Source of the DNA: Chloroflexota bacterium
Lineage (GTDB): Bacteria > Chloroflexota > Anaerolineae > Aggregatilineales > Phototrophicaceae
Assembly: GCA_011523735.1 (NCBI GenBank)
Contig: WTGB01000103.1
Span: 1 to 44,613 of the forward strand
Reading direction: 5' to 3'
DNA length: 44,613 nt
Below are positions 17,028 through 25,879 of the stretch, piece by piece. Made by a program: the position numbers and the translations under genes. Under the pieces are notes generated by a model. It made no database searches. It saw nothing but the letters and a program-made list of their open reading frames with translations, and was not told the DNA's origin. The first letter of the stretch is position 1; every line of letters starts with the position of its first letter.

Positions 17028-17831
17028 ATGGAAAATATGCAACAGAACCCTGATGCCTTGGTGGATATGATCAATATCCACAAGTATTTTGGCAGTGTAC
17101 AAGTCTTGCGCGGCGTAGACTTTCATGTCGACCGGCAGGAGATTGTCGGCTTGCTCGGCGATAATGGCGCGGGGAAATCCACGCTGATCAAGGTGCTGAC
17201 CGGCTTTCACACGCTGACTCGCGGGCAAATCTACTTTGATGGAGACGCTGTCACGATTGCCTCGCCGCATGACGCGCGTGAATTGGGCATCGAGACCGTG
17301 CATCAGGATTTGGCGCTGGTACCTCTGATGAGCATCGCGCGGAATTTCTGGCTGGGTCAAGAACCGACCTACGAAGTCGGTCCCTTTCGTTTTCTGGACA
17401 AAAAGATGATGGCGAGCGAGTCGATCCAGGCGCTGGCCGATGTCGGCATACACATTCGCGACTCGGAAGAGACCGTCGGCACTATGTCCGGCGGCGAGCG
17501 GCAATCGATCGCCATCGGGCGCGCCGTTTACTTCGGCAAGAAGCTGCTCATCCTGGACGAGCCGACTTCAGCCCTATCCGTCGGCGAGACGCAGAAAGTG
17601 CTCGATTACACCATCGCCGCCAAAGAAAAAGGTATGAGCGTCATCTTCATCACGCACAATATCCGCCATGTCTACGAAGTCGCGGACCGCTTCACCATCA
17701 TTGAGCGCGGGCACAAACTGGGCGACTTCTACAAGAGCGAAGTCACGGAGACGGAAGTCGCCGATATGATCGTCACGGGCGAAATACCCGAACGCCTGCG
17801 CCTGTATGACGAAGAAGCTGTTGGAGCCTGA
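17028..17831 (+). CDS. Sugar ABC transporter ATP-binding protein, single-domain
   Basis: A 267-residue ABC ATPase energising sugar uptake. Walker A is GDNGAGKST, the signature is MSGGERQSIAIGRA, and Walker B LLILDEPTSAL and the switch His in FITHNIRH are all intact. RbsA/MglA proteins usually have two fused ATPase halves (about 500 residues). This one has one, so two copies would pair under the permease, as in the FrcA-like group. The start ATG 17028 follows GGGAG by eight bases. It sits 69 bases after the permease stop and two bases before the lipoprotein start. Confidence 0.9.
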   Translation: MENMQQNPDALVDMINIHKYFGSVQVLRGVDFHVDRQEIVGLLGDNGAGKSTLIKVLTGFHTLTRGQIYFDGDAVTIASPHDARELGIETVHQDLALVPLMSIARNFWLGQEPTYEVGPFRFLDKKMMASESIQALADVGIHIRDSEETVGTMSGGERQSIAIGRAVYFGKKLLILDEPTSALSVGETQKVLDYTIAAKEKGMSVIFITHNIRHVYEVADRFTIIERGHKLGDFYKSEVTETEVADMIVTGEIPERLRLYDEEAVGA

Positions 17832-17833
17832 TC

Positions 17834-18511
17834 ATGAGACGAAGTCCAATTCAGCAGAGTCGCCCGCTCATCCTGGCGCTGATCGCCGTGCTGGTCTTCG
17901 CCGCCTGCCGCCCGGACGATTCCCTCGACATCACCCCCTCGCCGACGCCCACGCCAGAGCCGACCGCCACCCCAACGCCGACGCCTGTACCGGCTGACTT
18001 TGTTGACCCATACGAGGTTAATTTAAGCATCATGGAGCAACTGATTGAGTTGTTGCCCAACCCTCTGTCTGCGGGTGAAGAACAATGGAAGCGGAACTAT
18101 GAAGTCGGCGATGATGGTGTGGAAAACATCCTCGGCGTGCGCAGACCCGCTGTCGGCCGGGAGATCTATTTCTACACCCAGCAAGGCAGCAAAATGAGCC
18201 TGAACTTCGTTGTCTTCCCAGATGCGGAAGGCGCTATCGCGGAGTTCGAACGCAAGCAAGAACTCCGTTCATCACTGGTGAACCTTGCCGAGGACGATTC
18301 TTTGCCGAAGCCAAATCTCACCGGCGGCGGATTGTACGGTTCGTTCGGGCTCTTCCAAATCGACAATTATTTCATTGAGGTCTTTGTCGAGATTTTCACC
18401 ACCTCGTCCAGCCCCCTGCTGCCGCTGTCGCGCGGGGCGCTGCGCTTCTTCGAGAATAACCGCAGCGCATTTGAGGAGGCGGCTACCGCGCAAGCCACCG
18501 AATCCGGTTGA
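17834..18511 (+). CDS. Lipoprotein, first of two repeated domains
   Basis: A 225-residue lipoprotein with a charged start (MRRSPIQQSR), a hydrophobic core and the lipobox VFAAC (C about 26). A Thr/Pro linker (TPSPTPTPEPTATPTPTPVP) follows, typical of surface lipoproteins in Chloroflexota. The globular domain (about 65-215) is homologous to the next reading frame: LPNPLSAGEEQWKRNYE and GGGLYGSFGLFQIDNYFIEVFVE match LPREIFTDTQWRRDYT and GRGLYGSVALIADEEFFIEVLVE. It begins two bases after the ABC ATPase and is probably in the same operon. The TGA at 18509-18511 separates the two repeats in one frame. Function is unknown. Confidence 0.8.
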   Translation: MRRSPIQQSRPLILALIAVLVFAACRPDDSLDITPSPTPTPEPTATPTPTPVPADFVDPYEVNLSIMEQLIELLPNPLSAGEEQWKRNYEVGDDGVENILGVRRPAVGREIYFYTQQGSKMSLNFVVFPDAEGAIAEFERKQELRSSLVNLAEDDSLPKPNLTGGGLYGSFGLFQIDNYFIEVFVEIFTTSSSPLLPLSRGALRFFENNRSAFEEAATAQATESG

Positions 18512-18520
18512 AGAGACGTC

Positions 18521-18955
18521 TTGGGGATTGTTCTCGACAATCTGCCAAGAGAGATCTTCACCGATACCCAATGGCGCCGCGATTACACGCGCTTTGATGG
18601 CGTGGAGACACCGCCTAACGTGCAAAATGGCCGGGCAGCGCGCGTCTTCTATCGCGATCAGGCAGCCAATGTCTTTAATATGACCTTCGGGCAGTTCGAC
18701 AGTCCCGCCGATGCCTTGGCGCACTACGAAAGGCTGAAAGGCATCCGCGAAGGCATCGAGACAGAAAACACGGAAGAGGGCTTCCCGCAGCCGCATGTCA
18801 TCGGCCGCGGTCTCTACGGCTCGGTGGCGCTGATCGCCGATGAAGAGTTCTTCATTGAAGTGCTGGTCGAGCGGGCGCCGGGCACCAGCGCCAACCCTAC
18901 CGTCGCTATCGCTCGCCGCGCTTTAGCCATACTGGAGGCGGCTCGAAGCGGATAA
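18521..18955 (+). CDS. Second lipoprotein-type domain, probably a severed C-terminal half
   Basis: This stretch encodes about 144 residues homologous to the folded domain of the lipoprotein directly upstream. It is in the same frame, separated only by the TGA at 18509-18511. It has no signal peptide or lipobox, so if made alone (from TTG 18521, with only GAAGAG upstream) it would stay in the cytoplasm. The simplest reading is one two-domain lipoprotein (17834-18955, about 373 codons) broken by a nonsense change or a sequencing error. Readthrough or reinitiation is possible. Function is unknown. Confidence 0.55.
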   Translation: MGIVLDNLPREIFTDTQWRRDYTRFDGVETPPNVQNGRAARVFYRDQAANVFNMTFGQFDSPADALAHYERLKGIREGIETENTEEGFPQPHVIGRGLYGSVALIADEEFFIEVLVERAPGTSANPTVAIARRALAILEAARSG

Positions 18956-19029
18956 TCCGCCTGCCTACAGCCGCAACGCCGTGATATAATTCGCGCCACG
19001 TTTTCCAACAGCAAAGCGAGGTGCGAATC

Positions 19030-19521
19030 ATGTCAGCTATGCCCAGGTACCGCCGTTGGCAATTATGGGCGCTGGAAAAGAATCTGCTCAATATCGAGCA
19101 CATCGTCACCACCATCACGGATCCTGCCGCTTTTGACAGGCGCGATGGCGGCGATGGCTGGATGATCTCCGAAGTCCTGGGTCATCTCGCCGATGTCGAC
19201 TCATACTTTCTGGGGCGCGCTCGCGCTTTCGCCGAGAACAGCGACCCGCCGCCGTCATCGGGCAAGAGCCCGGATGAAATGGTTATAGAAGCCGGTTACG
19301 CCGAACAGGACGCGCTGGATCTACTCGAGAAGTGGAAGACTGTTCGGGTTCCTTATCACGCTTTCATGGCATCCCTGCCGGAAGATGACGAGGAGCTCTG
19401 GGAGCGCCCGGGGCGTCCGGCCGATGGCGGCGGCTTCACACTCAACGACCAGCTCGTCCTCAGCGCCTACCACGACCTCGATCATATCCATCAGATCGTG
19501 AAGATTATCCGTGGGATGTGA
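19030..19521 (+). CDS. DinB-like (four-helix, metal-binding) protein
   Basis: A 163-residue protein of the DinB/YfiT-like four-helix-bundle family. Candidate metal-binding His residues are in GHLADVD and in YHDLDHIHQI near the C-terminus. Members include bacillithiol/mycothiol-type thiol transferases and many stress proteins of unknown substrate. The start ATG 19030 is preferred because GAGGTG lies six bases upstream; the GTG at 19021 lies inside that site. A TATAAT at 18985-18990 could be its -10 box, but no good -35 was found. It stands alone after the lipoprotein pair. Confidence 0.75.
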   Translation: MSAMPRYRRWQLWALEKNLLNIEHIVTTITDPAAFDRRDGGDGWMISEVLGHLADVDSYFLGRARAFAENSDPPPSSGKSPDEMVIEAGYAEQDALDLLEKWKTVRVPYHAFMASLPEDDEELWERPGRPADGGGFTLNDQLVLSAYHDLDHIHQIVKIIRGM

Positions 19522-19563
19522 GGGGATCTGCTCGGCTGCATTTAGATAGCGAGAGATTCTGCT

Positions 19564-20301
19564 TTGAATCTGAGGCGGACAAGTGAAACGAAACCGAAGC
19601 GAAAGCAGCAGCCGGGCAGACGACGCCAGAAGTTCGTCTTGCTCCTGGCTGCGCTACTCTTGCTTGGCATAGCGAAGTTCGTCTATTCGTTGGCAATCTC
19701 GGTGAGCGAACGGCGCAGAACTCCGGGAGCGCTGATTGCCGATTATCCTGAGCGATATGCGGGACTCATGCACAATTCCTTCACTCGACGATCGTTAGAA
19801 ATATTGGGCCCGGATATCTTGCATCAGGAAATCCTGCCTGAACTGAATGCTCGCTTGTTCTTGTTCAAATGGCGCGAAAGCAGCGAATATCATACCGATC
19901 TCTGCATCAACGCCATTGTCGTAGCGGAAGCGCAAGATATATTTGGGGGCTGGTTCACGAAAAAAGACAGTGGCCCGAGGTGCGGGTCAGAATTGGCCAT
20001 CTCGGCTCCCCCTGGCGCTTCTTATTGGAAGGCGCAATCGGGGGAGTTTCCGCGCTATTACGCGCTCGTCTACGGTCCGGCCTATCATAGGGCTTACTGG
20101 GTGGAATTTGTATTCGCGGATGGCAGCGTTAGCCGCAGCAAAACGCATGGTATCGCTTACGCCCTGGTGATCCGCAGGGACGAGCCAATTCAGATTAGGC
20201 GAGTACTCTTCTTAGACAGAAACGGCGATTCTTTTGCCTCCTACTCTCTCGCACAGTTGTGGGAGTTTAATTCCCCCTTCGCCATCGATCGAGGAGAATA
20301 G
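19564..20301 (+). CDS. Unknown membrane-anchored protein
   Basis: A 245-residue protein with a very basic N-terminus (KPKRKQQPGRRRQK), one hydrophobic segment (about 23-45) and a polar domain of about 200 residues. This suggests a single-pass protein with the domain outside. Start TTG 19564 is the best available, with GAGAG about ten bases upstream. I do not recognise the domain. It lies between the DinB-like gene and rarA, 14 bases before the latter, so the two may be cotranscribed. Confidence 0.6.
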   Translation: MNLRRTSETKPKRKQQPGRRRQKFVLLLAALLLLGIAKFVYSLAISVSERRRTPGALIADYPERYAGLMHNSFTRRSLEILGPDILHQEILPELNARLFLFKWRESSEYHTDLCINAIVVAEAQDIFGGWFTKKDSGPRCGSELAISAPPGASYWKAQSGEFPRYYALVYGPAYHRAYWVEFVFADGSVSRSKTHGIAYALVIRRDEPIQIRRVLFLDRNGDSFASYSLAQLWEFNSPFAIDRGE

Positions 20302-20315
20302 GCATAGACGTAGGC

Positions 20316-21542
20316 ATGACGCAATCCCCCCAACCCCTGGCCGAACGCATCCGCCCGCGCGACCTGAGCGGCTTCATCGGCCAGTCCCATCTCGTCGGCG
20401 TCGGCAAGCCCCTCTACCGCGCCCTGCAGCAGCGGACTGTGCCCAGCATGATCTTCTGGGGTCCGCCCGGCGTCGGCAAAACCACGCTGGCGCGCATGGT
20501 CGCCGCGGTCACGGAGAAGCCCTTCTACAACTTGTCAGCCGTCTCCGCGGGCAAAGCGGAACTGCGGCAAATCGTCCAGTCGGTGAAGCCGGCGCCTGCC
20601 AGCAAGCCTGGTCAAAGAGGCCTCTTCGGGGCTCCCGAATCGGCTGATACAGCTCAGAGCGTCATCCTCTTTCTGGACGAGATCCACCGCTTCAACAAAG
20701 CGCAGCAAGATTTCCTGCTGCCCTACGTCGAGGATGGCACGATCACCCTCATCGGCGCTACCACCGAGAATCCCAGCTTTGAAGTCATCTCGGCGCTGCT
20801 CTCCCGCATGCAGGTTTTCACGCTCAATCCGCTGACGATCGCCGAGATCGAACAGATCATCGTCCGCGGCATCGCGTCCCTCGGCATTGATATCGACGAC
20901 GATGGCATCGGCTTCCTGGCCAACTATGCCAATGGCGATGCCCGCGCCGCCCTGAACCTGCTGGAGAATGCCGCTCGCCTCTATCGCAGCGCCGCGATTA
21001 CCGCCGAGCACCTGCGCGAGACTTTGCAATCCAAGCATCTGCGCTACGATAAAACGGGCGAGGAGCACTACAATACCATCAGCGCCTTCATCAAAAGCAT
21101 GCGCGCTAGCGATGTTGACGCCGCGCTTTATTATTGCGCGCGTATGATCGATAGCGGCGAGGACCCCAAATTCATCGCTCGCCGGATGGTCATCTTCGCT
21201 AGTGAAGATGTCGGACTGGGGGATTCAAACGCTCTGACTGTCGCCAATGATGTCTTCCGCGCTGTCGAGACGATCGGCTTGCCCGAATGCCAATTCAACT
21301 TGGCGCATGGCGTCGCCTACCTGGCGACTGCGCCGAAGAACCGGGATGCCGGGGATGCCTATTTCCGGGCGCTGGATGATGTGCGCGAGCTGGGCAATCT
21401 GTCGATCCCACTGCATATCCGCAACGCGCCGACCCAACTGATGCGCGAACTGGGTTACGGCGAGGGCTATCAAGCTTATACCGATGAGAGCCTGCTGCCC
21501 GAAGCAATCAAGGGCAAACGCTATTTTCGCGGTCAAGCCTGA
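20316..21542 (+). CDS. rarA: Replication-associated recombination protein A (RarA/MgsA)
   Basis: A 408-residue AAA+ ATPase related to clamp loaders that acts at stalled replication forks. Walker A GPPGVGKTT (49-57), Walker B LFLDEIHRFNKAQQD and sensor-1 region GATTENPSFEVISALLSR are clear. The C-terminal half (about 200-400) carries the MgsA tetramerisation region, including ARRMVIFASEDVGLGD. The opening PLAERIRPRDLSGFIGQSHLVG is a hallmark of RarA. The start ATG 20316 has only a weak ribosome site. It is a housekeeping gene between accessory genes. Confidence 0.93.
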   Translation: MTQSPQPLAERIRPRDLSGFIGQSHLVGVGKPLYRALQQRTVPSMIFWGPPGVGKTTLARMVAAVTEKPFYNLSAVSAGKAELRQIVQSVKPAPASKPGQRGLFGAPESADTAQSVILFLDEIHRFNKAQQDFLLPYVEDGTITLIGATTENPSFEVISALLSRMQVFTLNPLTIAEIEQIIVRGIASLGIDIDDDGIGFLANYANGDARAALNLLENAARLYRSAAITAEHLRETLQSKHLRYDKTGEEHYNTISAFIKSMRASDVDAALYYCARMIDSGEDPKFIARRMVIFASEDVGLGDSNALTVANDVFRAVETIGLPECQFNLAHGVAYLATAPKNRDAGDAYFRALDDVRELGNLSIPLHIRNAPTQLMRELGYGEGYQAYTDESLLPEAIKGKRYFRGQA

Positions 21543-21576
21543 TCCTCGTTGTCGCTGCGAGACTGGAAGTGGATGC

Positions 21577-23310
21577 ATGTCAAAACTCAATATCCTGCTC
21601 ATCACATCCGACCAACAGCATTGGAACACTCTGGGACAATTCAATCCCGAAATCCAGACCCCCGCCCTGGACAAGCTCGCTGCCCAAGGCACGACCTTCA
21701 CCCGCGCCTACTGCCCCAACCCCACCTGCACGCCCACGCGGGGGAGCATGATCACGGGCAAATACCCGTCGCAGCACGGCGCCTATTCGCTCGGCACCAA
21801 GCTGCCGGAAAGCGAAAGGACCATTGGCGAGATCTTTAGCGCCGCTGGCTACCGCACGGCTTTGGTCGGCAAGGCTCATTTCCAGCCCCTGCAATCCACC
21901 GAAGAATACCCCTCACTCGAAGCTTACCCGACGTTGCAAGACCTTGAATTCTGGACGGATTTCACGGGACCCTTCTATGGCTTCGATCATGTCGAGCTGG
22001 CGCGCAATCATACCGACGAGGCGCATGTCGGGCAGCATTACGCGCTCTGGATGGAAGAAAAGGGCTTGAGCAACTGGCGCGATTATTTCTTGCAGCCCAC
22101 AGGCCACGTGGAAGCGCAGCGCCATAAATGGCTGATACCCGAGCAGTTTCACTACAACGCCTGGATCGCCGAACGCAGCAATGCGCTGATCTCGCAATAT
22201 CATGATGCGGACGAGCCTTTCTTCCTTTGGGCCAGCTTCTTTGATCCCCATCCCAAATATCTCGCGCCCGAACCCTGGGATACCATGTACGACCCGAACG
22301 ATATCACCGTACCGGCAGGAAGTCCGGGCGAGCACGACGCCAATCCACCTCACCTGCAACTGACGCAACAGCCGAACCCCAATTTCACCGCCTGGCAAGA
22401 GCCAAACGGCAGCGGCTGCCACGGCTTCCATTCGCACCTGCAAGACCGCAGCGAACTGGCCAAGGACGTGGCTTGCTATTACGGCATGGTCAGTTGCATG
22501 GACAACTACATCGGGCACATCATCGACCATCTTGATGCACTGGGCTTGGCGGAGAATACTCTGGTCGTCTTCACCAGCGACCACGGCCATTACTTCGGTC
22601 AGCATGGTTTGATCGCCAAAGGCGCCTTTCACTACGACGATGGCATCCGCGTACCCATGATCGCCCGCCTGCCCGGTCGCATCCCCGCGGGAAAAGTCAG
22701 CCGCAGCCTGCAATCCCTGGTCGATTACGCGCCCACTTTCCTCGACTTCTGCGGGCTAGACGTTCCTGTTGATCTGACGGGCTTGCCGCAGGGTGATGTT
22801 TGGAAGGGCGACGAATCAGCCGTCCGCGAGCATGTCATCATCGAAAATCGCCATCAGCCGACGACTCTGCATCTCAAGACGTATATCAACGATCGCTACA
22901 AAATCACGCTCTATTACAATCGCGATTACGGCGAAATCTTCGACCTGCGGGACGACCCCGGCGAAGTGCGGAACCTCTGGGATAATGCCGAGCTGCGGGC
23001 CGAGTTGACCGAGGCTTTCTTACGCGCCGAGATGCTAAAAGAAGAGCCGCTTAGCGCGAACAGCTTGTCCCGGCCGCACAAGTCCGCGGCGATGTATGTG
23101 AAGAGTTGCAACCTGCGGCACGTCCAGATTAACTTCGATCCCGCCGAGAATCTCTACGAACTCTTCGACTTGGCGCTTGACCCGGCGCGAACAAAAAACC
23201 TGTGGGATGATGGGACCTATAGCGAAAAGCGCGCCGAGATGACGCGGGCGCTGCTATTCAGCCGCTGGGGTCTGGAGCCGCTCTGGATGCCGCGCATCGC
23301 GGGAGCCTGA
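21577..23310 (+). CDS. Sulfatase (formylglycine-dependent, type I)
   Basis: A 577-residue sulfatase that should hydrolyse sulfate esters, probably of a glycan. The sulfatase signature C51-T-P-T-R55 (NPTCTPTRGSMITG) contains the Cys that a formylglycine-generating enzyme converts. Metal ligands include D12 (SDQQH), and the pair in TSDHGHYFGQHG is conserved. There is no signal peptide, so it is predicted to be cytoplasmic unless exported in another way, and no maturase gene is in the window. The start ATG 21577 follows GGAAGTGG; the frame opens further upstream but would overlap rarA. Its 3' end overlaps that of the convergent permease by 57 bases. Nearby sugar transporters suggest a sulfated-sugar substrate (inference). 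Confidence 0.88.
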   Translation: MSKLNILLITSDQQHWNTLGQFNPEIQTPALDKLAAQGTTFTRAYCPNPTCTPTRGSMITGKYPSQHGAYSLGTKLPESERTIGEIFSAAGYRTALVGKAHFQPLQSTEEYPSLEAYPTLQDLEFWTDFTGPFYGFDHVELARNHTDEAHVGQHYALWMEEKGLSNWRDYFLQPTGHVEAQRHKWLIPEQFHYNAWIAERSNALISQYHDADEPFFLWASFFDPHPKYLAPEPWDTMYDPNDITVPAGSPGEHDANPPHLQLTQQPNPNFTAWQEPNGSGCHGFHSHLQDRSELAKDVACYYGMVSCMDNYIGHIIDHLDALGLAENTLVVFTSDHGHYFGQHGLIAKGAFHYDDGIRVPMIARLPGRIPAGKVSRSLQSLVDYAPTFLDFCGLDVPVDLTGLPQGDVWKGDESAVREHVIIENRHQPTTLHLKTYINDRYKITLYYNRDYGEIFDLRDDPGEVRNLWDNAELRAELTEAFLRAEMLKEEPLSANSLSRPHKSAAMYVKSCNLRHVQINFDPAENLYELFDLALDPARTKNLWDDGTYSEKRAEMTRALLFSRWGLEPLWMPRIAGA

Positions 23311-24354
23311 CCGCCCGTTATCGCCGGCGACAGTTCTTGTCGGAGTAGAGGAGCCCCCAGGACCGCGGTAGCGCGATTTCTGCGCGTCAATGATCAAAGC
23401 CACTAGAATGATCAAGCCTCGCACAGCGTTGACCCATAGCGGATCGACATTCATCAGGTTCAAGGCGTTGTTGACCATCGCCAGGAAAAGAACGCCGGCA
23501 AAGGCGCCGATGATTGAGCCTTCGCCGCCTTTCAAACTGACGCCGCCGATGACCGCCGCCGCCACCACATTCAACGTCAGGCCAATACCGAGATTCGGCA
23601 CCGAAGTTTCCAGCCGGCCCAGGAGCATCCAGCCGGCGAGCGCCGCCAGGAACCCGCTGGCCGTATACACCAGGATGACCGTCCGCGCCGGGCTAAAGCC
23701 GGAGGCCCGCGCCGCATCTTCGTTGGCGCCAACAGCATAAACCTTGCGGCCGAATTGCATCCGGCTCATGACAAAACCAAAGACCAGATAGAGCCCTACA
23801 GTCGCGAGCACCGACACGGGAATACCGGCGACGCGACCGCCCCCCAACCAGTTAAAGGCAGCCGGCGTCCCGGGCATAATGGCGCCTTCGCTGATTGCCA
23901 GCGCCAAGCCGCGCAAGACCAGTTGCATAGCCAGCGTGACGATGAAGAAATTCATATTCAGCTTCATGATCATGAAGCCGTTGGCGAAGCCGATGACAGC
24001 GCCCAAGGCCAGGATCAGCGGAATGACGATCAGCGGATCCAGCTCCACGCCCAAACCGCCGGCCTGAGCCAGATCCGTTTCACGATAAGGCAGCATGAGC
24101 CAGGCCGCCACCACCGCCACCAAGGAAACCGTGCCCTCGGCGGAGAGATCGAGTTTGCGCGCCATCAGGCACAGCGACTGCCCGATGACCATTACGCCCA
24201 GCACACTGCCGGTGATCAGAATGTTGGCGATATTTGCGATGCCCAGATAGCCGTTTATCGTCAAGCCAAAAACCACAACCGTGAAGACCAGCACAACCCA
24301 AATAAAGTGCCGGCTGAGAAACTCGAGCAGATCGTGGCGGTTAGGCATCTGCAT
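23254..24354 (-). CDS. Ribose-type sugar ABC permease (second of transporter 2)
   Basis: A 366-residue BPD_transp_2 permease with about eight to ten helices. ARKLDLSAEGTVSLVAV is near the N-terminus and GANEDAARASGFSP in the cytoplasmic loop. The hydrophilic C-terminal tail (about 330-366, rich in Arg, Ser and Thr) is longer than usual and its DNA overlaps the 3' end of the sulfatase gene. The start ATG (24352-24354) overlaps the stop of the ATPase gene by 14 bases, indicating translational coupling. An ATG at 24348 is an alternative. Together with the permease at 25872 it probably forms a heterodimeric channel. Confidence 0.88.
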   Translation of the reverse strand: MQMPNRHDLLEFLSRHFIWVVLVFTVVVFGLTINGYLGIANIANILITGSVLGVMVIGQSLCLMARKLDLSAEGTVSLVAVVAAWLMLPYRETDLAQAGGLGVELDPLIVIPLILALGAVIGFANGFMIMKLNMNFFIVTLAMQLVLRGLALAISEGAIMPGTPAAFNWLGGGRVAGIPVSVLATVGLYLVFGFVMSRMQFGRKVYAVGANEDAARASGFSPARTVILVYTASGFLAALAGWMLLGRLETSVPNLGIGLTLNVVAAAVIGGVSLKGGEGSIIGAFAGVLFLAMVNNALNLMNVDPLWVNAVRGLIILVALIIDAQKSRYRGPGGSSTPTRTVAGDNGRSGSRDARHPERLQTPAAE

Positions 24355-25879
24355 CGAGCGGTCCTCCTTCGATCGCCAGCAAAATATCTTCCGGCTTCAT
24401 ATCGTCAGCGGCGCGCGAGAACTCCCGCGTAATACGGCCCCCGCACATCACGAAGATGCGATCACAGAGCCCGATCAACTCGCGAACTTCGCTCGAGATG
24501 ATCATTGTGGCGACGCCCTGCGTGCTGAGATCGTTGATGATATTGAAGATATCGACTTTCGCCTGCACATCGACGCCCTGCGTCGGCTCGTGGAGAATCA
24601 GCACGGTCGGTTGGGTCGCAGCCAGTTTCGCAAAGACCACTTTCTGTTGATTGCCTCCGCTGAGCAGCAGCGTCCGCTGTTCGGGACCGGGCGTGACGAT
24701 ACCGAGCTTATCAATATACTCTTCGGTCAGTTCATGTTCGTCTTTGCGCAGCAAGACGCCGAGACGCCCTACCAGCCGATCCAGCACCGAATAGGTGACA
24801 TTCTCGCGCACGCTGCGCAACTGAATGAGCCCGTAACGGTGACGATCTTGCGGCAGATAGGCGACGCCGGCTTCAAAGGCGGCTTTGGGGCTATCAGGGC
24901 GGTAGGCGTCCCCGCCGACATATACCTCTCCAACTCCCAGTCTTTCCAGACCGAAGAGCCCTTGCGCCAACTCATCGACGCCGCTACCCTGCAAGCCGGA
25001 AATGCCGACTACTTCGCCCTGCCGCAAGGCGAAGTTGACATCTTCGTAAGCGCCGCGCCGCGACAGATTGCTCGCCTCGAAGACGACCTCCCTGCCGGCA
25101 GTGCTGTCTCGCTCGTACTCTTTCACGCCGCCGCCCACCATCATATGAACCAGGCCCGGCACATCAATTTCATCGATCGCGCGTGTGCCGACAATTCGGC
25201 CATCGCGCATGACGGTAACGCGGTCGCAGATTTCAAATACTTCTTCCAGGTGGTGCGAAATATAGATGAAAGCGACGCCCTGCTGCTGCTGCGCCCGCAC
25301 GAAACTGAAGAGCAAGTCGATATCCACCCGCGTAAGCGCGGCGGTCGGTTCGTCTAGGATGATCAAACGCGCGTTGTTGAACAGGGCTTTGGCGATGGCT
25401 AGCATAGTCCTCTCGGCCACGCTCAGACCTTCTACGAGTTGCCGCACATCCAGCTTGAGACCCAACCGTGACAGCCGCGCTTGCGAATCCTCGTTAACCG
25501 CCTTCCAATCCACCAGGCCGAAGCGATTCTTGGGCAGGTTGCCCACCAGGATATTCTCGGCGACAGTCAGCGTATTCAACAGGTTGATATGCTGCGGCAC
25601 ATAAGAAATGCCGGCATCAAGCATGGTCTGCGGGCTGGCATGGCGCAGCGTCTCCCCCTCAATAGCGATCGTGCCGCTGTCCGCCTCTCTGATGCCCATT
25701 AAGACGCCCATCAGCGTCGATTTTCCGGCGCCGTTCTTGCCCACTAAGCCGTGAATTTCCCCGCGACGAACAGAAAAGTCGGCGTCTTCTAGCGCTTGTA
25801 CGCCGGGATAGGATTTGCTGATCCCACGCATATCGAGCAGGATCTCGTCACTGTGCTGGCTCGTCCGCGTCTCAGCCAT
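24341..25879 (-). CDS. Sugar ABC transporter ATP-binding protein, two fused domains (RbsA/MglA type)
   Basis: A 512-residue protein with two ATPase halves. The first has GKNGAGKST and Walker B LIILDEPTAAL, with LSVAERTMLAIAKAL in place of the usual signature. The second has a degenerate Walker A (GLQGSGVDEL) but an intact signature LSGGNQQKVVFAKLA, as in RbsA and MglA, where only one site hydrolyses ATP well. The His switches (YISHHLEE) are present. Its start overlaps the preceding permease stop and its stop overlaps the next permease start, so the three genes are translationally coupled. Confidence 0.92.
   Translation of the reverse strand: MAETRTSQHSDEILLDMRGISKSYPGVQALEDADFSVRRGEIHGLVGKNGAGKSTLMGVLMGIREADSGTIAIEGETLRHASPQTMLDAGISYVPQHINLLNTLTVAENILVGNLPKNRFGLVDWKAVNEDSQARLSRLGLKLDVRQLVEGLSVAERTMLAIAKALFNNARLIILDEPTAALTRVDIDLLFSFVRAQQQQGVAFIYISHHLEEVFEICDRVTVMRDGRIVGTRAIDEIDVPGLVHMMVGGGVKEYERDSTAGREVVFEASNLSRRGAYEDVNFALRQGEVVGISGLQGSGVDELAQGLFGLERLGVGEVYVGGDAYRPDSPKAAFEAGVAYLPQDRHRYGLIQLRSVRENVTYSVLDRLVGRLGVLLRKDEHELTEEYIDKLGIVTPGPEQRTLLLSGGNQQKVVFAKLAATQPTVLILHEPTQGVDVQAKVDIFNIINDLSTQGVATMIISSEVRELIGLCDRIFVMCGGRITREFSRAADDMKPEDILLAIEGGPLDADA

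Noticed and set aside
24281..25357. A 358-codon plus-strand frame opposite the two-domain ATPase
   Set aside because: The minus strand has intact Walker and signature motifs in the same bases, and the plus-strand translation shows no family features.
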